From Fuscovulum sp. (lineage in GTDB: Bacteria > Pseudomonadota > Alphaproteobacteria > Rhodobacterales > Rhodobacteraceae), in NCBI GenBank assembly GCA_035192965.1, contig CP136571.1:1880501-1944500 (forward strand): DNA of 64,000 bases, written 5' to 3'. The position numbers were made by a program, and so were the translations under genes. Shown one piece after another: positions 1-8,231 of this stretch. Below the pieces are notes generated by a model. The model was not told the DNA's origin. It did not search any database and saw nothing but the letters and a program-made list of their open reading frames with translations. The number at the start of each line of letters is the position of its first letter. Position 1 is the first letter of the stretch.

Positions 1-889
1 CGTGGCGATTGCTTTCCAAGCGTTGCAGGTCGAGAAGTTGTTCGGTCATCGTCGCGAGCCGTTGGACGTCCAGCGCCAGGGCACGGACGGCCTCGTTGTC
101 GGCTGCCTCCACCTTGCTCGCAAGAACGGCGATGGGCGTGCGCAGTTCGTGTGAGGCGGACGCGATGAACCGCTGCTGGCGTTCGTATCCGTCGTCAAGG
201 CGGCGCAAGGCCTCGTTCACCGCCCGCACGAGCGGCGCGATCTCGCGGGGGACGTAGGCCTCGCTCAGACGGCGCTCTCGGCTGTCTGCCTCAATTTCCT
301 CCGCCTCCCTTGCAATGCGCGAAAGGCCCGAGAGGGACCGCCGGACGATCCAGGGCGTGACGACTAGTGAGGTCAGCGTCAGCAGGGCGAAGATTGGCAG
401 GATGATGGTATTTGTTGCGAACACCACTATGAAGCTCAGTTCCGACAGTGCGCCGTGGCCGAGAATGGTCAGAGTGCCGATCTCCGTGGTCTCCCTTCGG
501 ATCACTGCTGCCAGATTGTAGGGTGCAGCACGGTCGCGCAGTTGCGCGTAGGAGAGGTCGCTCAGGCGGCCTACGAGGGAAGCATAATGTTGGGGAACCG
601 TTCCGAAAACCACACTCGCCCCGGTATCGTCCTCGGCCACGAACCACAGGTCGGGCGCGTTTGCGCTCAGGTCGGCCAGTTCCGGCGTCATGACCACGGA
701 GAGATGCCCCGTGGCGTCGCGCTGCACCGCCTGCGCCATAACCGGGACGATCCGTTCGTCGGTGTAGGGGCCACCGCTGTCGATGCGGATCGCAACCGCG
801 ATGAGGATGGCGAAGGAGGCAAGAAGGGTGACGAAGTGGAAGATCAGCGGATAGATGATCAGTGGTCGTTTTAGCGACGGCGACATCAT
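1..889 (-). CDS. Sensor histidine kinase of a two-component system (partial, C-terminus off the left edge)
   Basis: This is the membrane sensor that would autophosphorylate and pass phosphate to the response regulator encoded just upstream. The reading frame starts at an ATG whose bases overlap the regulator stop (ATGA at 886-889) and stays open for 296 residues to the window edge. It shows an N-terminal membrane segment (about residues 10-32), a periplasmic stretch, a second membrane segment (about 165-190), a HAMP-like linker and the H-box SHELRTP with the phospho-acceptor His at about residue 247. The ATP-binding domain is cut off by the window. The order regulator-then-kinase and the domain plan resemble the QseBC/TctDE class. 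The signal is unknown. Confidence 0.85.
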   Translation of the reverse strand, partial: MMSPSLKRPLIIYPLIFHFVTLLASFAILIAVAIRIDSGGPYTDERIVPVMAQAVQRDATGHLSVVMTPELADLSANAPDLWFVAEDDTGASVVFGTVPQHYASLVGRLSDLSYAQLRDRAAPYNLAAVIRRETTEIGTLTILGHGALSELSFIVVFATNTIILPIFALLTLTSLVVTPWIVRRSLSGLSRIAREAEEIEADSRERRLSEAYVPREIAPLVRAVNEALRRLDDGYERQQRFIASASHELRTPIAVLASKVEAADNEAVRALALDVQRLATMTEQLLDLQRLESNRH

Positions 890-1563
890 CAAGGCACTTC
901 GCGCAGCAGGTAGCCGACCCCTCGTATCGCGTGAATTTCGATCCTCGCCCCTGCAGCATTCAATCTTCGACGCAGCCGGGAGACATGAGAGTCGAGCGTG
1001 TTGGACTGGATTTCGTCGTCGAACCCAAACACCGCGTTTTCGAGTGCTTCGCGCTGTACGGTGCGACCGCGCCGCTTGATCAGTGCCGCCAGCACTCGCA
1101 GTTCCCGCCTGGGCAGGTCGATCCGCACACCGCCAACATCCACTTCCTCATGGGCGAGGTCGAAGACGAGCGTTCCGGCATGGATTTTCTCGCCAACCAG
1201 TTCGACCGGACGGCGACGGACCGCCCGGATGCGCGCGAGCATCTCGTCGACGGAAAACGGCTTGGTTAGGTAGTCGTCCGCCCCACCGTCAAGGCCGGCG
1301 ACACGGTCATCTATCCCGTTGCGAGCGCTGAGCACGATGACATGGATCCCGGGGCTGCCAGCCCGCAGGGAAGGAAGCAACGACAGCCCTTCGCCGTCGG
1401 GCAGAGACCTGTCAAGGAGCACGAGATCAAAAGATCCCGACAGGCTTGCTTCCTGTGCGGCCTCCAGACCGTCTGCATGGTCCACAATGAACCGCTCGCG
1501 TTCGAGGACGGCGCGCAGCGATTCCGCAAGCCGAGGTTCGTCTTCGACCAGAAGAATACGCAT
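889..1563 (-). CDS. OmpR/PhoB-family response regulator
   Basis: This 224-residue DNA-binding response regulator is the partner of the overlapping sensor kinase. The receiver domain (about 1-115) has the acidic pocket near the N-terminus (VEDEP), the phospho-acceptor Asp51 in LLDRSLPD, and the switch Lys in DDYLTKPF. The C-terminal half (about 125-222) is a winged-helix effector ending in the usual RGVGYLL motif. The stop overlaps the kinase start, so the two are translationally coupled. The family is clear. The regulon is not known, and nothing adjacent is obviously its target. Confidence 0.92.
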   Translation of the reverse strand: MRILLVEDEPRLAESLRAVLERERFIVDHADGLEAAQEASLSGSFDLVLLDRSLPDGEGLSLLPSLRAGSPGIHVIVLSARNGIDDRVAGLDGGADDYLTKPFSVDEMLARIRAVRRRPVELVGEKIHAGTLVFDLAHEEVDVGGVRIDLPRRELRVLAALIKRRGRTVQREALENAVFGFDDEIQSNTLDSHVSRLRRRLNAAGARIEIHAIRGVGYLLREVP

Positions 1564-1755
1564 TGTGCTCCCTCACAGGATGGATTCATGCTTGGCAGTA
1601 CATGACCTGTCCGGCCTTTTCGGATGCGGAGTAGGCCAGCGTCGCACCTTCCGGCAAGAAACAACCCGCTAAGATCGAGAAAGCGTGCGGATTTTCTCCG
1701 ACGTGTCGAGCTGAGCTGGCTGCGGGCCGGAATTCCACCACAGATTGTGCGCTGG

Positions 1756-2163
1756 TCAGCCCTTTTCGGTTTGTGCAGAACTCCGCCGCTTGACCTTGAA
1801 CAGGAAGACCATTGAGGCCGACAGCAGAAGCGCCGCATTAAAGGGATGGATGGCAAGGGCGCCCGGGCCAGACGATGCCAGCGCAAGTTGGACTGCGTAG
1901 AGGATCGCAAGCACCCCGGCCCACCATCTGAACCCCCGCAGCCTAGGTACGGCAAGGGAATAGCAGAGAAGTGTGAAGACCGGGACCGCTACGGCGCCTC
2001 CAAGCGCGCCGTGAAAATCCCAGGAAAGCCCGCCGAAGAGCGCCTGCCCAGCCAGCAGGAACTGAAGTGCGAGAAGCGCCGGCAGGCTGTATGCCGCAGC
2101 AATAAACGGGGCGGGCGTTCCGTGGCCAAGATCATGGAGCGTGTCGTGGGTCGGTTTCGTCAT
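1756..2163 (-). CDS. Small four-helix inner-membrane protein of unknown function
   Basis: The 135-residue product has about four hydrophobic segments (roughly residues 18-42, 48-70, 75-95 and 103-125) and a basic C-terminal tail, so it should be an integral inner-membrane protein. It resembles small uncharacterised DUF6220-type membrane proteins, but this assignment is tentative. Its start lies 3 bases downstream of the stop of the NAD(P)H oxidoreductase gene, so both are likely one transcript, perhaps under the divergent LysR regulator. No catalytic motif is visible. Confidence 0.65.
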   Translation of the reverse strand: MTKPTHDTLHDLGHGTPAPFIAAAYSLPALLALQFLLAGQALFGGLSWDFHGALGGAVAVPVFTLLCYSLAVPRLRGFRWWAGVLAILYAVQLALASSGPGALAIHPFNAALLLSASMVFLFKVKRRSSAQTEKG

Positions 2164-2166
2164 GGC

Positions 2167-2745
2167 TCAGGCCGCCTTCTGGTTGTGGGCGGGCGTTGCC
2201 GCAATGAATGCCCTCAGGGCTTTAACATAGCTGTCCTTGGCGGCTGCCAGTTCCACAGGCTCCAGCTTGTCGGCCCGGAAGACCAGGTGCGGAGGGTGCC
2301 AAGGCAGACCGCAGCGCAGAGCTGTCGCCTTCAGCGGCGCCAGGAGTTCATCCATGGTGAAGTGGTTGGCACCGCCGCGGCCATAGGCAGCTGGGGTGTT
2401 GCCCGCGGTCGCGGCGATCATCAGGGGTGTGCCGACGAGCTTGTCACCTTCTGTATCGGCATGGATGTAGCACATTCGCGTCAGGACTGCGTCCTGCCAA
2501 GACTTCAGCAGAGGTGGCGTCGAATACCACTGAACCGGGAACTGCAGGACGATCCTATCAGCTTCCAGAAGCGCGCGTGCTTCTGACGCACCGTCCGTAT
2601 GCATGTCGATGACGCCGCCGCGATAACGGGTCTGCATATCCACCACCAGCGTATCGGGGACGGTCCGTGCTGCAGACAGCAAGGCCGCATTCGCCTTGGA
2701 ATTATCGATGTCGGGATGAAAGAGCAGGATAAGGGTTCGGGTCAT
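2167..2745 (-). CDS. NAD(P)H-dependent oxidoreductase, flavodoxin-like fold (NQO1/KefF/MdaB type)
   Basis: The 192-residue protein has the Flavodoxin_2 layout: an N-terminal beta strand followed by HPDIDNSKAN for the flavin phosphate, the QFPVQWYSTPPLLKSWQD segment typical of the family, and the glycine-rich AATAGNTPAAYG loop that packs on the FMN/FAD ring. The family carries out two-electron reduction of quinones or electrophiles with NAD(P)H in the cytosol. The gene is divergent from a LysR regulator with a 91-base gap, the usual layout for a target gene. The substrate is unknown. Confidence 0.85.
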   Translation of the reverse strand: MTRTLILLFHPDIDNSKANAALLSAARTVPDTLVVDMQTRYRGGVIDMHTDGASEARALLEADRIVLQFPVQWYSTPPLLKSWQDAVLTRMCYIHADTEGDKLVGTPLMIAATAGNTPAAYGRGGANHFTMDELLAPLKATALRCGLPWHPPHLVFRADKLEPVELAAAKDSYVKALRAFIAATPAHNQKAA

Positions 2746-2806
2746 AGTTGCCTCCTTCGGCGTTGGGATGATCCGAAGATGGCTTGGTGTTCAAAATTCT
2801 TCCAAT

Positions 2807-2831
2807 GGATATAAAATATAGTTAATTATCC
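2807..2831. promoter_or_regulatory. Candidate LysR operator in a divergent promoter region
   Basis: An AT-rich stretch in otherwise GC-rich DNA carries the arms GGATA and TATCC spaced by 15 bases. Several T-N11-A matches, the LysR-type signature, lie inside it. It sits 6 bases before the LysR start codon and about 60 bases before the divergent oxidoreductase, as expected for an autoregulatory LysR site. The proposal rests on position and symmetry only. Confidence 0.4.
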
Positions 2832-2836
2832 ATGCC

Positions 2837-3766
2837 ATGAATTTACGCGGTATCGACCTCAACCTCCTCGTCGTTCTCGACGCACTTCTTGACGAGGCAC
2901 ATGTTAGCCGAGCGGCCCATCGGCTGAACCTGTCGCAACCCGCCGTGTCCAGCGCCCTGCAGCGGTGCCGCGACCTTCTTGGTGATCGCTTGCTGGAACG
3001 CGGACGAGGGGGCATGACCCGCACGCCACTTGCCGAGGCGATGCGTGCGCCGTTGCGGTCTATTTTGGCCGAGGTGGAGACCCTGCTTGATCCAAAGGAA
3101 CTGCCGCTGGACCGGATCGAGCGCGTGGTTCGCATTACCACGGCGGACGATCCCGCTGCCCAGCTGACTTCTCCGCTGGTCGAGTGTCTTGCGCGCACCG
3201 CGCCGGGCATTACTGTGGTGGTCCGACCCTGGCTTGGTCAGGATGCAGTCGCGCGGGAGCTTCTGGACGGAGACACGGACCTTGCGATTGCGGTGTTTGA
3301 TCGCGAGATTGAGAACGTCGAAATCCGATCGCTGTTCGATGCCGAATATGTCGTCGCGATGCGCAAGGACCACCCCGCGGTCGCAGACTTTTGCCTTGAT
3401 GCGTGGCTTGCGTGCCCGCATGTCGTCGTTTCCGGCCGTGGTGATCTGCGCACTCCCCTCGATTCCAACCTCGCCAACATGGGGTACCGGCGACGCGTCG
3501 GGCTTGTCGTGCCATCATTCCAGCTTGTTCCGGCCGTGCTGGCGGCGACCGATATGATGGCGATGCTGCCGCGACAGAGCCTCGCTACGCATGCGCATCT
3601 GGATCTCGTTGTCTTTCCGCCTCCGGTCGCGGTCGAGGGCTTCACATTACAGGTCGCATGGCACGCCCGGCAGAGCCTTGATAGGGCCGTGAAGCACGTC
3701 TGCGGGATCGTGAGCGAGATCTTTAATCCAGCCCGCATGCAGTCTGTCGCGACGCGGCAAGGATAG
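2837..3766 (+). CDS. LysR-family transcriptional regulator
   Basis: The 309-residue protein begins with a LysR winged helix-turn-helix (about residues 6-64, including HVSRAAHRLNLSQPAVSSAL) followed by an effector-binding domain (about 90-300) of normal LysR length. The N-terminus (MNLRGIDLNLLVVLDALL) is typical of the NodD/LeuO/PcpR-like branch. It diverges from the flavodoxin-fold oxidoreductase plus membrane-protein pair, which are therefore its probable targets. It converges on the next LysR gene. The inducer cannot be told. Confidence 0.9.
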   Translation: MNLRGIDLNLLVVLDALLDEAHVSRAAHRLNLSQPAVSSALQRCRDLLGDRLLERGRGGMTRTPLAEAMRAPLRSILAEVETLLDPKELPLDRIERVVRITTADDPAAQLTSPLVECLARTAPGITVVVRPWLGQDAVARELLDGDTDLAIAVFDREIENVEIRSLFDAEYVVAMRKDHPAVADFCLDAWLACPHVVVSGRGDLRTPLDSNLANMGYRRRVGLVVPSFQLVPAVLAATDMMAMLPRQSLATHAHLDLVVFPPPVAVEGFTLQVAWHARQSLDRAVKHVCGIVSEIFNPARMQSVATRQG

Positions 3767-3825
3767 CTCTGGCTGGAAACAGCGGAGCAGGCCGGCGGGC
3801 CCGTTCAGCCTTGTCCTTCTCCGCC

Positions 3826-4785
3826 TCAGAGTCGCTGGACGTCGCCTGAAGGTATGTGAGGCGGATGGGCGCTGAAGCGCTCGGGGTAGCGGTTTTCCCG
3901 AAACGCCGCATCAATCCAGTCGATGAACGCCCGTGTCTTAGCGGGAAGAAGGCTCCGCGAGGCGTAGTACACCGAGACCTCGCCAACGTCGGCGTACCAG
4001 TCCGGCAGGAGGCGGATCAGACGGCCATCTTCAAGATCCGACAGGACCTCGGCCACAGCGAGGAGGGCGACGCCGAGCCCGAGGCGCGCGGCCTCGCGGA
4101 TCGCGCTCGGCTCGTTCAGCACTACTGTCTCAGGGAGCGTTGCCGCCATCTCGTAACCCGCTCCGTTGCGCATGGTCCAGTGCCGGATGCGACCAGTTCG
4201 AAGCACGCGCCTCGCGATACCGTCGAAATCGGAAAGTCCAGCCGGATCGATCGGAGCGCTTCGGCCCGCCATGTACCCAGGCGAAGCAACAGCAATGCCA
4301 TGCAGCGGCGCGAGCTTGCGGGCGACGATCCCTGGCGAAAGCTCGACCGCGCCGCTGATGGCGGCATCGTAGCCTTCTGCGACCAAATCGACGACGCGGT
4401 TCTCAAAGTGCCATTCCGCCCGGATCAGAGGATAGCGTGCGAGGAACCCAGGCAGGAGCGGAAGCACATGCGCCACTCCGAAGGAGGGCGGCATGCTGAG
4501 CTTTAGAGTACCGGCAGGTTCGGGTCCGTGTGCGGTGACAGCCGCAATAGCGCCCTGCAGCCGGTCGAGTGGATCCCCGACCGACGCGAGGAAGCTCTCC
4601 CCTGCCTCGGTAAGCGTCAGCCCCCGCGTCGACCGGTAGAACAGCCGGACACCCAGATTGCGCTCCAGAATGGCGACGTTGCGGCTGACCGCTGCTGGCG
4701 TCAGTCCCAACCGGCGGGCAGCCTCGGAAAAACTCCCGCACTCGGCGCTCCGCACGAAGGCTTCAAGGTTCGAAAGTGTCTCCAT
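3826..4785 (-). CDS. LysR-family transcriptional regulator
   Basis: I place the start at the ATG at 4785, giving 319 residues beginning METLSNLEAFVRSAECGSF. The frame is open further upstream, but those residues do not fit the family and a GGTGG ribosome-binding site precedes 4785. The HTH is at about residues 5-62 (SFSEAARRLGLTPAAVSRNV) and the substrate domain at about 90-295, as in CrgA/DmlR-like LysR proteins. It is divergent from the Tat-signal alpha/beta hydrolase and RidA genes 206 bases away, its probable targets. Confidence 0.88.
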   Translation of the reverse strand: METLSNLEAFVRSAECGSFSEAARRLGLTPAAVSRNVAILERNLGVRLFYRSTRGLTLTEAGESFLASVGDPLDRLQGAIAAVTAHGPEPAGTLKLSMPPSFGVAHVLPLLPGFLARYPLIRAEWHFENRVVDLVAEGYDAAISGAVELSPGIVARKLAPLHGIAVASPGYMAGRSAPIDPAGLSDFDGIARRVLRTGRIRHWTMRNGAGYEMAATLPETVVLNEPSAIREAARLGLGVALLAVAEVLSDLEDGRLIRLLPDWYADVGEVSVYYASRSLLPAKTRAFIDWIDAAFRENRYPERFSAHPPHIPSGDVQRL

Positions 4786-4990
4786 AACACCACCTTCAAT
4801 GGATCGTTGAAGGAAATGCAAGCCGATCTGGACTAACTCCAATGGCCCGCGTCGAGCACATTCACGCCAATCGCGACACATTGAGCCGCGAGAACCGAAC
4901 CTGCTCGAATGTGTTCGGCACGACAAGACCAGGGTCTCGATATCCCAAGTTTGTAATGCCGCCCCTTTCGAAAACCAATGGAGCAGAATC

Positions 4991-5977
4991 ATGTCTTCCA
5001 TTCCCAAACCGAGCCTGCTGCTCAGCCGTCGTAACGCACTGGTCGCGGCATCGGCGCTGGCGTTGACCGCCGGCCTTCCGTTGGGCCCCTCACAAGCCAA
5101 TGAACCGACAACTCTCGACCTGCAGAAAGGAGTGCCTTCCATGGGTTACATCACCACCGAGGATAACGTGCAGATCTTCTACAAGGACTGGGGCCCAAGG
5201 AACGCCCAGCCCATAGTCTTTCATCACGGCTGGCCGCTCAGCTCGGATGACTGGGACGCGCAGATGCTATTTTTCCTGGAAAAGGGGTACCGCGTCGTCG
5301 CCCATGACCGACGCGGGCACGGACGCTCTAGCCAGGTGGCCGACGGGCATGACATCGACCATTACGCCGCTGATGCTTTCGCCGTGGCAGAGACGCTGGA
5401 CCTTAGGAACGCTGTCCATATCGGCCATTCAACTGGTGGCGGCGAAGTGGCGCGCTATGTTGCTCGATACGGTGCACCGGCAGGCCGTGTAGCCAAAGCG
5501 GTCCTAGTCGCCGCCATCCCGCCGCTGATGCTGCAGACCGACGCAAACCCCGAGGGCACGCCACTGGAGGTCTTTGATGGCTTCCGCGCAGCGCTTGCAG
5601 GAAACCGCGCGCAGTTCTTCCGGGACGTTCCCGCCGGTCCATTCTACGGTTTCAACCGGGAGGGCGCGCAAGTGCATGAGGGCGTCATCCAGAACTGGTG
5701 GCGCCAGGGCATGATGGGTAGTGCGAAGGCGCACTATGACGGCATCAAGGCCTTCTCGGAGACCGATCAGACGGAGGACCTGAGGGCGATAACCGTCCCG
5801 ACCCTGGTGCTGCATGGCGAGGACGATCAGGTGGTCCCGATCGCCGCGTCGGCCCTGAAGGCAGTCAAGCTTCTGCCGAATGGTACGCTCAAGACCTATC
5901 GCGGTTTCTCGCACGGAATGCTGACGGTGAACGCCGACGTGCTGAACGCCGATCTGCTGGCGTTTGTCACCAGCTAA
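4991..5977 (+). CDS. Alpha/beta hydrolase of the non-haem chloroperoxidase/arylesterase family, with Tat-type leader
   Basis: From the first ATG the product is 328 residues. It carries a twin-arginine-like leader (SRRNALVAASALAL, about residues 12-26) ending near an A-N-A-type cleavage site. The mature part matches cofactor-free haloperoxidases/esterases: oxyanion segment HHGWPLSSDDW, nucleophile elbow GHSTGGG (Ser near residue 147), acid Asp in GEDDQVVP and catalytic His in GFSHGM. A strong AAAGGAG ribosome-binding site precedes an internal ATG at 5141, exactly where cytosolic family members begin, so two products are possible. It is divergent from LysR and followed by ridA. Confidence 0.88.
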   Translation: MSSIPKPSLLLSRRNALVAASALALTAGLPLGPSQANEPTTLDLQKGVPSMGYITTEDNVQIFYKDWGPRNAQPIVFHHGWPLSSDDWDAQMLFFLEKGYRVVAHDRRGHGRSSQVADGHDIDHYAADAFAVAETLDLRNAVHIGHSTGGGEVARYVARYGAPAGRVAKAVLVAAIPPLMLQTDANPEGTPLEVFDGFRAALAGNRAQFFRDVPAGPFYGFNREGAQVHEGVIQNWWRQGMMGSAKAHYDGIKAFSETDQTEDLRAITVPTLVLHGEDDQVVPIAASALKAVKLLPNGTLKTYRGFSHGMLTVNADVLNADLLAFVTS

Positions 5978-6045
5978 GGACGCCGCAGCGCGCCGTCACT
6001 CACTCAATCAAAACTCATGCCTCGCACCAACAAAGGACACGTCCC

Positions 6046-6444
6046 ATGTCAAAACGAATTGCGATCTTCCCCGCCAACCGACATGCGCTTTATGAAGCGC
6101 ATGGATACTCCGCCGCCGTCCGCTCTGGCGATCTTCTGTTCGTCTCCGGGCAGGTCGGAAGCCGCGAAGACGGCTCGCCGGAGCCGGACTTCGCGCAACA
6201 AGTCACCTTGGCTTTTCAGAACCTCGAGGCCGTGCTCACGGCGGCTGGGGCGAGCTTTGATGACATCATCGACGTGACCACCTTCCACACCGACCCCGAG
6301 GCACAATTCGGAACGATCATGCCGTTGAAGGACCGGTTCTTCCCAGCGGCACCGCACCCGACGTGGACGGCTGTCGGTGTAAACTGGCTTGCTGGGTTCG
6401 ATTTCGAGATCAAGGTGATCGCGCGCATTTCTGGCGGGGTCTAG
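6046..6444 (+). CDS. RidA/YjgF/UK114-family protein
   Basis: The 132-residue protein has the chorismate-mutase-like RidA fold signatures: an SGQVGS loop after the first strands, LENLxAVL-type helix (FQNLEAVLTAAGAS), and the DIIDVTTFHTD segment. The Arg that in true RidA binds the substrate carboxylate in the C-terminal region is not at the usual place (here HPTWTAVGVNWLAG). This may therefore be one of the non-archetypal Rid subfamilies rather than a 2-aminoacrylate deaminase. It follows the chloroperoxidase-like hydrolase by 68 bases and is probably co-transcribed. Confidence 0.85.
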   Translation: MSKRIAIFPANRHALYEAHGYSAAVRSGDLLFVSGQVGSREDGSPEPDFAQQVTLAFQNLEAVLTAAGASFDDIIDVTTFHTDPEAQFGTIMPLKDRFFPAAPHPTWTAVGVNWLAGFDFEIKVIARISGGV

Positions 6445-6448
6445 GCCA

Positions 6449-6466
6449 ATCCAAGGATCCTTGGAT
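6449..6466. repeat. 18-base perfect palindrome after ridA
   Basis: ATCCAAGGATCCTTGGAT is fully self-complementary and lies 4 bases after the ridA stop, between convergent genes. It has no loop and no T-run, so it is a poor intrinsic terminator. It could be a protein-binding site or chance. Confidence 0.35.
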
Positions 6467-6615
6467 CTTAGCATCGCGAAAAGCGCGACCGGGACATCGC
6501 AAGGTTCCGGTCGCTCTGGCCATGGCCGTGGTGTAGTCCCTGACCCAATGCAGAGGCGCGAACACCCTCTGGGTGATCTCGGCACCCGCGTCAGACATCG
6601 AGATCGACGGCGCGA

Positions 6616-7488
6616 TTACCTGGAAACCAGCGGGAGCAACTCGTCTTTGCACCACATCCGGAAGTTGGTCGGGGTATCATCCCGCGATGCCAGCGTGACA
6701 AGGTGATCCATACCTTCATTCTTGGCCGTCAGCATCTCAACATAGGCTTGCGCCATGCCGTCACTCGCGCCGAGATCGCGCATCATCCGGCGGAAATGCT
6801 CCATCGGCAGTTCTTTTGCCGCGATCTCGCGGCCCAGAACCGCCGACAGGATCGCCGACATCTCGTTGAAAGACAGATCTTCTGGACCAAGAAGAGGCAG
6901 CGCCTCAACACCTGACCAAGCGGGATCAATCAGCAAATCCGCGGCGATCCGGGCCACGTCCGCCTTGGCGACATGCGGCAGCTTGAGGTCACCCGGTGTG
7001 GGCTGAAAAAACTGTCCAAGGGCTTTGATCGGCTCCGCCTGACGGGCGATGTTGTCCATCAGCGAGGCGCAGGCGAGCGCGCGGTAGTGCACGCCCGTCG
7101 CCGCGATCATGTCATCGACTGCCAACGTTGCCGTGACGTGCCCGGCGGGCTTGGTCCATCCGCGGCCCAATGCGGAAATGCCGACTACATGCGTGACATC
7201 AGATTTCGGCAGGGCGTCACAGAATGCCCGTGAGACACCTACATAGGCCGCTGTGGCCGATGGCAGCGTGGGATCGCCCGGCGGCAGCCAAAATACGCGG
7301 GTCACACCGGGCAGCGCCCGGCTGATGGTTTCGCTGTCGGCCATCGACCCTTCGATCACGTCAAGCTCTGCGTCCTGCGGCAGCTTGTGCGCATCGCGGG
7401 CGATGACGCGCACGGCCACGTCGGCCGCGCGCAGGTGGGAAAGGACGCGGCGACCAATATCGCCAGTGGGGGTTGTCACAAGGATCAT
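6616..7488 (-). CDS. NmrA-type NAD(P)-binding protein (atypical short-chain dehydrogenase)
   Basis: I choose the start at 7488 (MILVTTPTGDIGRRVLSHL), giving 290 residues. Upstream in-frame sequence lacks homology and runs into the previous gene region. The nucleotide-binding TGDIGRRV loop (TPTGDIG in place of TGATGxxG) is near the N-terminus, followed by strand-end Arg/Asp (RVIARDAHKL). The rest resembles NmrA/quinone-reductase-2 proteins, which sense or use NAD(P)H. The catalytic YxxxK of classical SDRs is absent, normal for this group. The gene lies 38 bases after the secreted SnoaL-like gene, probably in an operon facing the AraC regulator. Confidence 0.85.
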   Translation of the reverse strand: MILVTTPTGDIGRRVLSHLRAADVAVRVIARDAHKLPQDAELDVIEGSMADSETISRALPGVTRVFWLPPGDPTLPSATAAYVGVSRAFCDALPKSDVTHVVGISALGRGWTKPAGHVTATLAVDDMIAATGVHYRALACASLMDNIARQAEPIKALGQFFQPTPGDLKLPHVAKADVARIAADLLIDPAWSGVEALPLLGPEDLSFNEMSAILSAVLGREIAAKELPMEHFRRMMRDLGASDGMAQAYVEMLTAKNEGMDHLVTLASRDDTPTNFRMWCKDELLPLVSR

Positions 7489-7526
7489 GTCGGTCTCCGT
7501 TTGAACAAGTATGGGAACAGCGCGGG

Positions 7527-8129
7527 TCAGTTGCTGACCGGACCGAGGTCCGTCATTGCCATTCCCGTGGCGAAATCGAACGGGACCGAGACATGGTCGT
7601 GAAGCACCAGCCAGCGGTCGTCGACGCGCTGCAGAAGGTTGGTTTCCCGGACCCACATGTCGACGTAAGGCCCGCCCTCAATCGTCCCCTCCAGACGGGT
7701 CAGGCCGTAGACTGTGGCTAGATCGCCTTTCTGGTAGACAGTCAGGTCTTCGATGCTGATGACCAGATCATCCGCGAACATGCCGAAGAAGGTGACCCAG
7801 TTCCGCCGCCAGATCGCTTCACCGTCGAAGGCCATTTCCAGACCGGCGTCTGTCGGTGCGGCCATCAGGTCGTAAGAGAAGATGTCATCGACGTAGAAGG
7901 ACATCATCTGGTCGAGGTCTTGCGACGCAAAGGCCTCCAGCCAGGCAGCACGGGCGGCGGCGACCTCATAGGCGGCGGCGCGATCTTCGGTCGCGGCGGG
8001 CACGATCACCTCGAAAGGCAGCTCGGGTGCGATCTCTTGTGCCGGCAGGGACTGGGCGCTGAAGACGGATGCTACAAGCAGGGCGATACCTAACTTGGCG
8101 CTATTGCTCGGGATGGTGGGTTTGATCAT
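7527..8129 (-). CDS. Exported SnoaL-like/NTF2-fold protein
   Basis: The 200-residue product starts with a Sec-type signal peptide (hydrophobic core LGIALLVASVF, predicted cleavage near LPAQE about residue 31). A single NTF2-like domain follows (about 50-185), seen in AARAAWLEAFASQDLDQMMSFY and the C-terminal RWLVLHDHVSVPF strand. Such folds act as small-molecule enzymes or binding proteins, but no specific activity can be assigned. It is first in a leftward pair with the NmrA-type gene and divergent from the AraC regulator. Confidence 0.8.
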   Translation of the reverse strand: MIKPTIPSNSAKLGIALLVASVFSAQSLPAQEIAPELPFEVIVPAATEDRAAAYEVAAARAAWLEAFASQDLDQMMSFYVDDIFSYDLMAAPTDAGLEMAFDGEAIWRRNWVTFFGMFADDLVISIEDLTVYQKGDLATVYGLTRLEGTIEGGPYVDMWVRETNLLQRVDDRWLVLHDHVSVPFDFATGMAMTDLGPVSN

Positions 8130-8231
8130 TTCTGCAACTCCTTCTGTGTGCCAGCCGAAGTTAGACGGGGTTTGCTGAACGAACTATGTGAGATAATACT
8201 CTTATATATCGCATTCGTTCAGGATATGCCC

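Noticed and set aside
291..959. 222-codon leftward open frame
   Set aside because: It lies in another frame of the sensor kinase and response regulator genes, whose motifs are unmistakable.
4786..5142. In-frame upstream extension of the second LysR gene (119 codons)
   Set aside because: The extension has no LysR similarity, while the family N-terminus begins exactly at the ATG at 4785 behind a ribosome-binding site.
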